Of a stretch of 64,000 nt of DNA, positions 26,415 through 34,882 are shown piece by piece. Location of the stretch: contig JALHQZ010000004.1 in the NCBI GenBank assembly GCA_022841705.1, forward strand, positions 1-64,000, written 5' to 3'. Source of the DNA: Pirellulales bacterium. Lineage in GTDB: Bacteria > Planctomycetota > Planctomycetia > Pirellulales > Lacipirellulaceae. Under the pieces are notes generated by a model. That model saw only the letters and a list, made by a program, of their open reading frames with translations, did not search any database and had not been told where the DNA came from. The number at the start of each line of letters is the position of its first letter. The stretch's first letter is position 1. The position numbers were made by a program, and so were the translations under genes.

Positions 26415-27041
26415 TTACCGGCGCTTCTTTGGCGGGCGCCAATCGCGGAGGGCGGCGACTTGCTCCGCCAGCTCCGGCGGGGCCGTACCCACATCGTTGG
26501 GATGGCGGCGCAGCCAACCTGCATTGATTGCCGCAGCGCTGAGTTCCGCCAGCGGCGCCGCTAACTCTGCGGTGAGCGGGGTCTTGTTCGCCTTCAGCAC
26601 ATCGGGGACCCAGCATTCTTTCCAGGGATAAAGCATCGTCTTCAGTTCCACCGGTGGCGCGAACTTAATCACTTGCGACAGTTCCTCAGTCAAGCCAATC
26701 ACGCCGTACACCTGGTCGGGATTGCGCGCGGAGATGAAGACCGAGTAGTCCGACTGATGCGCGGTGAGATAGAACGTGTCGCACACCGCGTGGCGCCAGT
26801 TAACGAGAATCTTCAGCTCGTCGTCCGAGCAGCCAAAGGGATTGTCGCTTAGGAACGTGCGCAACAATTGCGGGTGCTTAAGGCCGGCGTCGCGGACTTT
26901 CGCGCGTTGGAGCTGGGTAAACCTCGGCATCTCGCCAGTGTCAGCGAAGGTTGGATACACGCGCAGATGTTCGTTGAGGTAGAAAATCCACAAGCCTTGG
27001 AGTTTGAAGAAGGCTTCGGCGTCGCGCGGGGAGAGGAGCAT
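26415..27041 (-). CDS. Hypothetical protein with disrupted signal peptide
   Basis: From the ATG at 27041 the product has 208 residues and begins MLLSPRDAEAFF. It is mostly helical, with DNPFGCSDDELKILVNWRHA, YSVFISARNPDQVYGVIGLTEE and a basic PPKKRR end; I recognise no family. Upstream codons in the same frame encode GKVNFAVLLLSLLAAT, a signal-peptide core that has no in-frame start codon. An ATG at 27091 would join it if one more G were present in the GG run next to it. The gene therefore looks like a secreted protein whose start is broken by a one-base deletion, or a sequencing error. Confidence 0.6.
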   Translation of the reverse strand: MLLSPRDAEAFFKLQGLWIFYLNEHLRVYPTFADTGEMPRFTQLQRAKVRDAGLKHPQLLRTFLSDNPFGCSDDELKILVNWRHAVCDTFYLTAHQSDYSVFISARNPDQVYGVIGLTEELSQVIKFAPPVELKTMLYPWKECWVPDVLKANKTPLTAELAAPLAELSAAAINAGWLRRHPNDVGTAPPELAEQVAALRDWRPPKKRR

Positions 27042-27233
27042 GGTGGCGGCAAGCAGCGAGAGCAGGAGGACCGCGAAATTGACTTTGCCATTCTTCTGGT
27101 CCTAACACATCGCCACGCTGGGTGCTAGCACCGCCAAATTCTTCTCAACCCGCAAACTCGCGCGGACCGATGAAGTGAACGAGGGTGCGCTTCCGCGCGC
27201 CCCCGTTCGCCTCACCCACCCCGCGAGTTCCCC

Positions 27234-28397
27234 GTGCGCCGCACCACCAGTTACGCCAGCATCGCGGCGCTCTTGGGGGGCGTGTACATGATGTACGGCG
27301 GGCAGATCGGCGAGCTGCTCGGGCAGTTCGGTATCGAGTTGCCGGGTGGCTTCGGTGGCGTCACGCAAAATGCGCCGTGGGCTGGCGCACAGTACCCGTC
27401 GGCCACTAACACCGGTTATGGTTCGCAGCCCTACAGTTCACCACCATTGGTGAATAGCGCTCCACCGGTGATTGGCCCGCCCGCCGCGGCGCAGCCGCCA
27501 ATTCCCATCGCGGGTCGGCCGTCGCTCAAGATCGCCAGCTACAACATCCAGGTCTTCGGCGAATCAAAAGCGGCCAAACCGCAGGTGATGCAAGCGCTTG
27601 CGCACCTGGTGCGCATGTTCGACGTCATCGCGATTCAAGAAATCCGCACGCAGAACGATTATTTCATCGACAACTTTCTGCGCACCTACGTCAATCAACC
27701 AGGCTTACCACCGTACGATCGCCGCGTCGGCCGCCGGCTGGGCCGCACCAACAGCACCGAACAGTACGCCTTCCTCTACAACACGGCCACCGTGGAAGTG
27801 AACCCGCAGGTGGTCTTCACCATGGAAGACCCCAACGATCTGTTGCATCGCGAACCGATGGTCGCCATGTTCCGCGCGAAACAGGCGCCGCCGGAGCAAG
27901 CTTTCACGTTCATCCTGATGAATGTCCACACCGATCCCGACGAAGCGAAGCAGGAACTCGACGCGCTCGCCCAAGCCTACACCGCTGTGCAGCGGATGCC
28001 GATTGGCGGGGGCGTCGAAGACGATGTGATCTTGCTGGGCGATCTCAACACCAACGTCCCCGCGAAACCGAGCACCATGATCGGCGCCTCTTCCCGTCCG
28101 CTGCAACCGCGCGACTTCGGCCTGTTGGGCGACATCCCCGGCATCTACCCGGTGATTCAAACCGAGCCGACGAACACCGTGCAAACCAAGCTGCACGACA
28201 ACATCGTGATCAACCGCTACGCCACCAGCGAGTTCACCGGCCAAGCCGGCGTGCTCGATCTGGTGCGGCAGTTCAACACGACGATCGAATTCGCCGGCGA
28301 GCTCTCCGACCACCTGCCCGTATGGGGCGAGTTCAGCATCTACGAAAGCGCCGCCCCCGGCCGCATCGCCGTGACGCCCGCGAGCAGCAGCCGTTAG
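27234..28397 (+). CDS. Endonuclease/exonuclease/phosphatase-fold protein
   Basis: The protein has 387 residues. After an N-terminal Gly/Pro-rich region (about 1-95) comes a DNase I-like domain: LKIASYNIQVFGESK (first strand, Asn ligand), MFDVIAIQEIR (catalytic Glu), MNVHTDP (His), VILLGDLNTN (Asp/Asn pair), HDNIVINR and the final SDHLPVWGEF (Asp-His pair). All the metal and phosphate-contact residues are present, so it should hydrolyse a phosphodiester. The N-terminus (YASIAALLGGVYMMYGG) may be a membrane anchor or export signal. The GTG at 27234 is the first plausible start. Confidence 0.83.
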   Translation: MRRTTSYASIAALLGGVYMMYGGQIGELLGQFGIELPGGFGGVTQNAPWAGAQYPSATNTGYGSQPYSSPPLVNSAPPVIGPPAAAQPPIPIAGRPSLKIASYNIQVFGESKAAKPQVMQALAHLVRMFDVIAIQEIRTQNDYFIDNFLRTYVNQPGLPPYDRRVGRRLGRTNSTEQYAFLYNTATVEVNPQVVFTMEDPNDLLHREPMVAMFRAKQAPPEQAFTFILMNVHTDPDEAKQELDALAQAYTAVQRMPIGGGVEDDVILLGDLNTNVPAKPSTMIGASSRPLQPRDFGLLGDIPGIYPVIQTEPTNTVQTKLHDNIVINRYATSEFTGQAGVLDLVRQFNTTIEFAGELSDHLPVWGEFSIYESAAPGRIAVTPASSSR

Positions 28398-28398
28398 G

Positions 28399-28434
28399 CG
28401 TTTAGCCGCGACGCGCTAGCGGAGCGCGTTTTAG
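28399..28434. repeat. REP unit overlapping the stop of ELWxxDGT gene 2
   Basis: CGTTTAGCCGCGACGCGCTA followed by GCGGAGCGCGTTTTAG. It lies between the stops of the convergent nuclease-fold and ELWxxDGT genes and provides the TAA stop (minus strand) of the latter. Confidence 0.8.
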
Positions 28435-31400
28435 GTCGAGCTGATCGCACTGCCCAATAGCCGGGGAGCTACGCTCCGCGGCGTACCGGTTTTCGGCTGA
28501 ACTCCGCGGACCGTAGGTCCCCGGCTATTGTCCGCGTTCTCGCCAAGCTCTGCGAACGCCGCATCGCGCGCCGCGAGGGTGAGTAGATCCCGTCGCGCCG
28601 GTGAAGCCGCAATCGGCGCCGCAGAAGTCGCCGCGCTCGCAAGCGCAACCGTCGCTACGGGGGAAGTGGACGGTAAGGACGGCGTGCGGCGAGGAGGTGA
28701 CGCGGCGAGCCGTTGCGTCGCGGCAACCGCTGCGAACGCCACGCTCACTGGAGGCGGAACGTACGCATCGCGCCACACCGAGTAGTCGGCTGCATCGACG
28801 ATTCCGTTGTTGTTTCCGTCTGCCGCCAGATTTACCGCCGAACCGAAACTGCTCTGCCAGAGGTCACGATCAGCGAGGTCAACGACGCCGCTGCGGTCGT
28901 AGTCACCAATTAGCGGCGGGGGATCGGCAATACTTGCAGACCAAATCTCAACGCCGTAGGTCCAAGTGTTACTGACGACAAATACTCGGTCATTGACGGA
29001 AGTGATCCATTTCCTATTGTAAGAAAAAAAACTAAACGTAGACCACGAATCACCAAGGACAGACTGCGTTCCTGCCGCAGTTCCATCGCTCTTCCAGAGG
29101 AAGCGGTGATCTTGTGGGACGAAATAAAGCGTTCCCGCGACATTCAGCGCTGGAGTGACGGGAGAGCGGCCGAAAATCGGACCTGTAATCTGCGCTGTCC
29201 CTGCTTCTGTCCCGTCGCTTTTCCAAAGCTCGCCCTCGCCGCTGGTGGAATTGGCGACGAAGAATAAAGTTCCACCCACGTTAACGAGGCTGCGCGGGTT
29301 AGAGCTCGCTGTGCCGGGACGAATGTCTTTGACCCGCCCGGTCCCCTCTTCGGTCCCGTTGCTAGTCCACAATTCAATTTCTCCACCACTGCTGTAGCCA
29401 CTGAAGAAAAGCATTCCCCCTACATTCGTCAAGTAGCGAATCGAGAAGCTACTTGAATTGGAGCTGAACTGACTAACCTTAAGTGTGCCGGCTTCCGTGC
29501 CATCACTTTTCCAAAGCTCAGTGGTATGTGGCGCAAAATTTGTGCGGAGGGAAAAATAGAGCATCTCCCCAACGGCAATTAGATTCGTAGGAGTCGAGCT
29601 AAGAGTTCCTAGGAAAATGTCTTTCACGCGAATGGTTCCAGATTCCGTACCATCGCTTTTCCAAAGTTCGCGGCCGCTCACACCATCGTTGGCAGTGAAG
29701 TAGAGAGCTCCCGCGACGTTAGTGAGATAGCGTGGATCCCCGCTCCCAATCCCTGGTAAGATATCTTTGACCCGCACGGTCGTCTCATCCGTGCCATTGG
29801 TTTTCCAAAGTTCGATCCCGCCAACACCATCATTGGCGGTGAAATACAGCGTGCCGGCAATGTTGAGCAGATTATTGGGATGGGAAGGGTAGATGCCCGG
29901 TCGGATATCCTTAACTCGCGTGGTCGTGGCTGCCGTGCCGTTGCTTCTCCAAAGTTCGGTCCCGCCAGTATCGTCGGCGGCGCTGAAATAGAGTTCTCCG
30001 TTGACTTCCGTGAGATAGCGCGGATTCGAGCTCAGCTCGCCTTGATAGATTTCCTTTACGAGCACCGTTCCCCCATCCGTGCCGTTGCTTTTCCAAAGCT
30101 CGACACCACCCGCGCCGTCGGTTGCGCCGAAGAACAGGAGACCACCAACATTGGTGAGATCGCGGGAGTAAGAATCACGAGTAGCGGCGCGCAGTTCTCG
30201 AATTTGAACGGTTCCTGAGGATGATCCATCGCTTTTCCAAAGCTCGTAGCCTGTAGTCCCGTCGTTGGCAGAGAAAAAGAGAGTTCCTCCAACGCTCGCG
30301 AGTCTTAGCTGCCGATCACGAAAATCCGAGCTGAAACTACCTTCTGGACCAGGGCGGATATCCTTTACCATCGCTGTGCCTACGTTTGTTCCGTCACTCT
30401 TCCACAGCTCGGCGCCGCCGTCGCTCTGCGAAACGAAGTAGAGAATTGAACCGATGCTCGTAAATCGACTCAAACCCGAGCCTGAACCAATCACAATCGT
30501 TCCGGCCGCTGAACCATCGCTCTTCCACAGCGCGCTGCCACCGGTGTTGTAATTGATGCCGAAGAACAGCGTCCCCCCAACGTTAGTTAGGTAGCTTGGC
30601 GAGTTGATATAATTGAAGGTGCCGAAATCCTTCACAAGTGCGGTACCCGCTTCGGAGCCATCGCTTCTCCAAAGTTGACTGCCTCCATTGGCGATGAAAT
30701 AGATTGTGCCACTCACATTTGTAAGCGAGCGAAGTATCGGGCTCCCACCAAAAGGGGCAGGAATGTCCTTGACGCGCACAGTCCCCGTCTCGGTTCCATC
30801 GCTTTTCCACAGATCAAAGCCATCGCTGCCGTTGTCGGCTGTAAAGAAGAGTGAGCCCCCCACGTCCAAGAAACCGTAGGGCGAAGAACTTGCAGCGCCG
30901 GGTTGGATGTCTTTCACCGGAACGGTGCCCGCTGTCGAGCCATCGCTCTTCCAGAGTTCAATTCCGGTGACGCCATCATCAGCCCGGAAAAAAAGCGTCC
31001 CGGCCACGTTTGTAAGCTGGCTGATCTCGGGGTAGTTCCAGCCGGGCCGGAGATCCTTAACCTGTGCCGTCCCTACCTCGGTGCCATCGCTTTTCCATAG
31101 CTCGCTGCTACTACCGCCGCTGTTGGCGGTGAAGAACAGGGTTCCTCCCACATTCGTAAGCATCTGGGGATTCGAACCGATCGCACCGAGCTTGATGTCT
31201 TTCACTCGGACCGTACCGCCTTCGGTTCCATCACTTTTCCAGAGCTCGTAACCGGAGACGCCATCGGAGGCGACGAAGTAGAGCGTCCCTGCCACGTTGG
31301 TGAGGGATTGAGGGGAAAAGTTCACAGAACTGGGGCCGAGAGTCTTTACCAGGATTGTTCCCGCCTCAGTCCCATCCGTTCTCCAGAGTTGGTTTCTCGT

Positions 31401-31598
31401 ACTGAAGTCAGCGGATGAGAAGAAGACCACGCCACCCACTTCGGTCAAGTTGTTGGGTGAGAAACTGAGCTGGGGATCGGAAATCGAATTAACATCCTTC
31501 AGCAGCTCAAAATCCCCGGCCAACATCTCCCTTCGCTCCAGCGCCTCCATGCGCAGCTTCCGTGACCGTCCATCGTGCGAACCAGAATTGCGTGCCAT
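28431..31598 (-). CDS. Giant secreted ELWxxDGT-repeat protein with dockerin-like repeat (copy 2)
   Basis: The protein has 1055 residues and is a paralogue of 1625-4885. It starts with the RKLRMEALERREMLAGD leader, then about 17 ELWKSDGT-type repeats (residues about 60-890), one dockerin-like pair near 895-950 (GDYDRSGVVDLADRDLW, DGNNNGIVDAADYSVW) and a low-complexity linker. The tail motif RRDLLTLAARDAAFAELGE is shared with copy 1. The last 30 or so residues (from about 1023) are encoded by a palindromic repeat and a REP unit, so they are probably an acquired extension rather than part of the family. Like copy 1 it is predicted to be extracellular. Confidence 0.85.
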   Translation of the reverse strand: MARNSGSHDGRSRKLRMEALERREMLAGDFELLKDVNSISDPQLSFSPNNLTEVGGVVFFSSADFSTRNQLWRTDGTEAGTILVKTLGPSSVNFSPQSLTNVAGTLYFVASDGVSGYELWKSDGTEGGTVRVKDIKLGAIGSNPQMLTNVGGTLFFTANSGGSSSELWKSDGTEVGTAQVKDLRPGWNYPEISQLTNVAGTLFFRADDGVTGIELWKSDGSTAGTVPVKDIQPGAASSSPYGFLDVGGSLFFTADNGSDGFDLWKSDGTETGTVRVKDIPAPFGGSPILRSLTNVSGTIYFIANGGSQLWRSDGSEAGTALVKDFGTFNYINSPSYLTNVGGTLFFGINYNTGGSALWKSDGSAAGTIVIGSGSGLSRFTSIGSILYFVSQSDGGAELWKSDGTNVGTAMVKDIRPGPEGSFSSDFRDRQLRLASVGGTLFFSANDGTTGYELWKSDGSSSGTVQIRELRAATRDSYSRDLTNVGGLLFFGATDGAGGVELWKSNGTDGGTVLVKEIYQGELSSNPRYLTEVNGELYFSAADDTGGTELWRSNGTAATTTRVKDIRPGIYPSHPNNLLNIAGTLYFTANDGVGGIELWKTNGTDETTVRVKDILPGIGSGDPRYLTNVAGALYFTANDGVSGRELWKSDGTESGTIRVKDIFLGTLSSTPTNLIAVGEMLYFSLRTNFAPHTTELWKSDGTEAGTLKVSQFSSNSSSFSIRYLTNVGGMLFFSGYSSGGEIELWTSNGTEEGTGRVKDIRPGTASSNPRSLVNVGGTLFFVANSTSGEGELWKSDGTEAGTAQITGPIFGRSPVTPALNVAGTLYFVPQDHRFLWKSDGTAAGTQSVLGDSWSTFSFFSYNRKWITSVNDRVFVVSNTWTYGVEIWSASIADPPPLIGDYDRSGVVDLADRDLWQSSFGSAVNLAADGNNNGIVDAADYSVWRDAYVPPPVSVAFAAVAATQRLAASPPRRTPSLPSTSPVATVALASAATSAAPIAASPARRDLLTLAARDAAFAELGENADNSRGPTVRGVQPKTGTPRSVAPRLLGSAISST
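28455..28530. repeat. Palindromic repeat (CAATAGCCGGGGA family) inside the 3' end of a gene
   Basis: The arms CAATAGCCGGGGAGCTACG and CGTAGGTCCCCGGCTATTG flank a second inner pair (CTCCGCGG/CCGCGGAG). The reading frame of the ELWxxDGT protein runs through it. Confidence 0.75.
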
Positions 31599-31857
31599 GC
31601 GAAGTGAACCTTCAAGATTGTGACAGACATCGGCCGGCGAGTGACCTCACCAGTGGTCTTCATCCTACCCCTCGCCACCGCCCCGAGCAACAAGATTCCG
31701 GAACGCGTGTTTCCGAAAAATCAACCCCAATTTGTAGCCACTAAGAATTCCAAAAATATTTTCTCAACAGCTCTAGAATGTAGCCACTCCCTCCGCTAAC
31801 TTAGAAACCATCGACCGCGGCATTGCCGACGGAGCTTTACCAAGAAGCATCCCTCAC
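31599..31857. other. Upstream region of ELWxxDGT gene 2 with GTAGCCAC pair
   Basis: TCAACCCCAATTTGTAGCCA at 31721 and TAGAATGTAGCCACTCC at 31775 form a spaced repeat related to the pair at 23388. This is the only structure seen before the terminator-like hairpin; the divergent genes on either side would need promoters here. Confidence 0.5.
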
Positions 31858-31897
31858 AAGCCCGGCGCGGGAACCTCTCCCGCGCCGGGCTTTTTTT
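31858..31897 (+). terminator. Strong terminator-like hairpin in the leader of the phage-like island
   Basis: AAGCCCGGCGCGGG and its complement enclose a 7-base loop, followed by TTTTTTT. It ends only 26 bases before the first gene of the island and points towards it. No gene on the plus strand ends here, so it either closes a short untranslated RNA or acts as a leader attenuator. Confidence 0.8.
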
Positions 31898-31923
31898 GCG
31901 CGCTTACTGAAAAACACACCACT

Positions 31924-32484
31924 ATGTTCCGCACGCACATCAATTTGAAAACCGCCAAACGTTTCATTCGCGATGGCGATCTGCTGCTATTTCGCCGGCG
32001 GGGAATCATTGCCGCTTTCGGCCGCAGTGAATACTCGCACGCCGCGAAAGCGGCGTGGTGGGGCGATCAGCTGTTCTGCCTGGAAGTGCGCGAGTGGTGC
32101 GGCGGAAGAGCGGTGACGCTCGCGAGCCAGGTGCGCAAACATCCGAGCGCCATCGATGTACTTCGCCCCGGCGCACGCTGGCCGCAGTACGACTCGCACG
32201 AATCAACGCGCTACCTAAAAAACCTCGCCGGCAGCGATTACGGCTACAGCGCCGTGCTGCTTGCCGCCTTGCGACATCTGCCCTTCGTGCGGCTCTTCGT
32301 CAAACCGATTGACGATGCCGACGCCGAACTTCGCCCGCCGTTTTGCAGTCAAGCGTGCGCGCTGGCCGACCGCGTCGGCGGCGGAGTCGATCCCGTGCCG
32401 CACCTCGCCGATCGTTTAACAGAGCCCGCCGATTTGGCCCGCAGTCCGTTTTACGAATACCTGTTCACGCTCGCTGGAGAATAG
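31924..32484 (+). CDS. Permuted papain-like (NlpC/P60, YiiX-type) hydrolase
   Basis: The protein has 186 residues. It resembles YaeF/YiiX-type permuted NlpC/P60 enzymes: an early strand GDLLLFRRRG followed by the catalytic His in SEYSHAAKAAW, and a late Cys in RPPFCSQACALADRVG. Such proteins are amidases or acyltransferases acting on lipids, peptides or cell wall. No signal peptide is seen. It is the first gene of the phage-like island and ends three bases before the next start, so the two are coupled. A lysis or head-maturation role is possible but not shown. Confidence 0.65.
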   Translation: MFRTHINLKTAKRFIRDGDLLLFRRRGIIAAFGRSEYSHAAKAAWWGDQLFCLEVREWCGGRAVTLASQVRKHPSAIDVLRPGARWPQYDSHESTRYLKNLAGSDYGYSAVLLAALRHLPFVRLFVKPIDDADAELRPPFCSQACALADRVGGGVDPVPHLADRLTEPADLARSPFYEYLFTLAGE

Positions 32485-32486
32485 TC

Positions 32487-33554
32487 ATGAAAACCCTTGT
32501 CCTTGCTATTTCGCTGCTGCTGTTGTGGCAACAGCCAGTTTTTACGCAATGTCCCGGCGGCGTTTGCCCGGCGCCATCGAGTCCCGCGCCAAAAGTCGCG
32601 CCGCTGCCGGCCGTCGTGCGCATCACGAACGCCGGCACGTCCGGCGCAACGCTTGGCAGTGGCGCGCTGATCGCCACACGCAACGGCAAAAGTTACATCC
32701 TCACCTGTCATCATCTGTTTCGCGATGGGGTCGGCCGCATTTCTGTCATGTTTCCGCCGAGCCAACTCGCCACGGGCTCATCTCTCCGTGCGGAAATTGG
32801 CGCCGCGGACCCCGCGAACGATCTCGTGCTACTGGTCATCGAAGCTGTCGCCATTAAGCCGTTGGAGCTCGACATTGAACGAATTCCTTCAGGCACACTT
32901 GCAGCTTGCGGATACGGCAGCACGGGAGAGTTCGCCGCGGCGCGCGGCCCGGTGCGCGGCTGGTCAGCCGCCGCCGGTTCGCGGGCGCCGAGTCTCGTGA
33001 TCGGCGCCCAAGTGCGGCAGGGCGACAGCGGTGGGCCGGTAATCAATTCGTATGGTCAGGTGGTCGCCGTGATTTGGGGCGCCTGCTACGGAGAAAGTTA
33101 CGCCACCGCTGGCCGCCCGCTCGCCGAGTTTATCGACCGCAACTTGCCGCAGCCGATCGCGAACGACAAACCCGAAGTTCCACTCGTGCCCGTCGCGCCG
33201 AAGGAAACGGAGCCAAAAGAAGTACCGCCAAAAGCTGATGTCCTCGACCCCTGGCGCAACACGATTCAAAGCGAACTAAAGAAACTGAGAGAGCAACTGA
33301 CCGAACTTACGCCGCGTAGCGAAACGCAGGCGCTCAATGAACGCCTTAAGCAACTCGCCGCCGGCGCCGCGAAGACGAGTCCCACTTGGCTGCCGTGGTT
33401 GTTGACCGGTCTCGGCGTCAGCAGTCCCGTCGGCGCCGCAATCGTCCTCGGCTGCTGGCTCCTAAAGCGCCGCTTCACGTCTAACAACTCGCGCGGCGCC
33501 GGAGGTCCGCGTACCGAACCCTTTCCCCAAGCAAGTCAGCGGGAAGCAGCCTGA
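32487..33554 (+). CDS. Secreted trypsin-like serine protease with C-terminal membrane anchor
   Basis: The protein has 355 residues. A signal peptide (MKTLVLAISLLLLWQQPVFT) precedes a trypsin-like domain with His in TCHHLFRDG, Asp in DPANDLVLLV and Ser in QGDSGGPVIN. A Pro/Lys-rich linker, a coiled coil (about 255-300: LKKLREQLTELT, LNERLKQLAAG) and a membrane helix (LLTGLGVSSPVGAAIVLGCW) follow, with a basic tail. The ATG at 32487 has GGAGA upstream. Another coding-like frame (33553-33750) continues in the +1 phase past the stop. A secreted, anchored protease is unusual in a capsid cluster. Confidence 0.8.
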   Translation: MKTLVLAISLLLLWQQPVFTQCPGGVCPAPSSPAPKVAPLPAVVRITNAGTSGATLGSGALIATRNGKSYILTCHHLFRDGVGRISVMFPPSQLATGSSLRAEIGAADPANDLVLLVIEAVAIKPLELDIERIPSGTLAACGYGSTGEFAAARGPVRGWSAAAGSRAPSLVIGAQVRQGDSGGPVINSYGQVVAVIWGACYGESYATAGRPLAEFIDRNLPQPIANDKPEVPLVPVAPKETEPKEVPPKADVLDPWRNTIQSELKKLREQLTELTPRSETQALNERLKQLAAGAAKTSPTWLPWLLTGLGVSSPVGAAIVLGCWLLKRRFTSNNSRGAGGPRTEPFPQASQREAA

Positions 33555-33750
33555 TTCATCAATCACCGTCGATTCGCCACCTACTCCGCAACAAATCGTT
33601 CCCGACCTGCGTTACATCACCGTCGAAGGCAACGCGTTCGCCCGCGCCTACGAGTGGTCCTGCGAACACACCGTGCGCAAATACCCCGGCGCAACCGAAG
33701 TCCTCGCGACGCTCGACTCGCTGATTCGGCAGCGGATGAATGCGGAATGA
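33553..33750 (+). other. Coding-like +1 frame after the protease, no canonical start
   Basis: In this frame the DNA reads QIVPDLRYITVEGNAFARAY and then WSCEHTVRKYPGATEVLATL, a plausible 40-60 residue domain, and stops at 33748-33750. The frame is open back to about 33465 but holds no ATG, GTG or TTG until near its end. It could be a C-terminal extension of the protease reached by +1 slippage on a CCC-C run near 33526-33530, a decayed gene, or a gene with a rare start. Confidence 0.4.
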
Positions 33751-33757
33751 TAAGCGT

Positions 33758-33961
33758 GGGTGGCACTGACTTTCGGCCGCGCAAGACGTTACCTGCAAGA
33801 AAGGACATCACCGGCCGATTGTCAGTGCGGCGCAGCCGTAAGAAGTGACCGAGCCACAAGCAACCCGCAAGCTTCCAACGGCCTACCGGCCGCACTGACA
33901 ATCGGCCGACCAAACTACACCCGCCAAACAACCGCACTCCGGCCGAAAGTCAGTGCCACCC
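33758..33961. repeat. Nested palindrome, copy 1 (204 bp)
   Basis: Outer arms of 22 bp (GGGTGGCACTGACTTTCGGC plus CG, and its exact complement) enclose unpaired spacers. Inner 20-bp arms (CGGCCGATTGTCAGTGCGGC and complement) follow, with a third imperfect pair GCCGTAAGAAG/CTTCCAACGGC at the centre. Four copies lie in the phage-like island only. Confidence 0.9.
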
Positions 33962-34020
33962 AACTCTGCTTTCACCCTTCCACCTTTACACCCTTCCACC
34001 TTCCAACCCCTTTCACTTCC

Positions 34021-34854
34021 ATGCCCGTTACAAACACCGATGCTGTTCTCTGGTACAACGTGGGCGTCTTTGGCGACGCCGGTTACGCGGTGCCCAACTG
34101 GTCCAACGATGTGGGCAGTTTGAACCCGCAGATTCTCGACTGGGTCGAACTGGTGGGCCGCAATCTGTTTCACATCATGCACCACGAAGATGTCGATCTG
34201 CGTATTCCGCCGTCGATCAACACGTGCAAACGCATTCACAAACTTTATCTGCGGGCCGCCAATGTGCTCGCCGGGCGCAGCGTGGCGCCGGGCGAAGACA
34301 ACATGGAAGTGCTCCACGCGCGGCCGGCGGGTGAAGTGTTTCGTGTGTATCCCGTGCCGTATTTTAAGGTGCGAAATCCCTTCCTGCGGCGCTGGGTCGG
34401 TCTGGTTTTGGTCTCGCTCTCCGAAGCGATGCAGCACACCGAGAACCGCAAGGAGCTGGAAATCTCCACCGCGTTCGCCGGCCAGGTCGGCCAGTATGTG
34501 AAGCGGGTTTACACGAACATGGCGATCGAACTGTTTGGCGTGCCGCGCGAAACTGCCATGGCGCCGGGTTTCGCGCTCAGCGACGACCAACTCCGCAGCT
34601 ACAACCCCGCCGCGTTTTTCACTGGCACCGAAATGGTCGATACGGTGCCGCGCTTGGATCGCGTCTTCACGGAAGATCGCTTGGCTTTGCTGGCCGAGGG
34701 CATTCCGGTGACCGAGTTGCCGGCCGACCTCGCGCCGTGGCCAACGAATCTGTCGAACTTCTACGAATCGTCGCGCACCGATAGCACAATGCCCGGCCGC
34801 ACTGGTTCGAGCAGCGTGACCGTTGCGCCGATCATCCCGCCGCCAATCGTGTAA
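34021..34854 (+). CDS. Hypothetical phage-island protein
   Basis: The protein has 277 residues. It has no signal peptide or membrane segment. It is rich in aromatic and helical segments (VLWYNVGVFGDAGYAVPNW, INTCKRIHKLYLRAANVLAG, NPFLRRWVGLVLVSLSEAMQ) and has a disordered Thr/Ser/Pro-rich end. I recognise no family. Its place ahead of the ParB-N, terminase and capsid genes, 29 bases before the next ATG, suggests a structural or packaging accessory role. The start at 34021 follows the palindrome by 60 bases of C/T-rich leader without a clear Shine-Dalgarno site. Confidence 0.6.
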   Translation: MPVTNTDAVLWYNVGVFGDAGYAVPNWSNDVGSLNPQILDWVELVGRNLFHIMHHEDVDLRIPPSINTCKRIHKLYLRAANVLAGRSVAPGEDNMEVLHARPAGEVFRVYPVPYFKVRNPFLRRWVGLVLVSLSEAMQHTENRKELEISTAFAGQVGQYVKRVYTNMAIELFGVPRETAMAPGFALSDDQLRSYNPAAFFTGTEMVDTVPRLDRVFTEDRLALLAEGIPVTELPADLAPWPTNLSNFYESSRTDSTMPGRTGSSSVTVAPIIPPPIV

Positions 34855-34882
34855 CCGTCCACCCGTTGATAAGGAACTTCCC

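Noticed and set aside
32343..32486. N-terminal extension of the trypsin-like protein
   Set aside because: It overlaps the upstream gene; the ATG at 32487 begins a perfect signal peptide and follows GGAGA.
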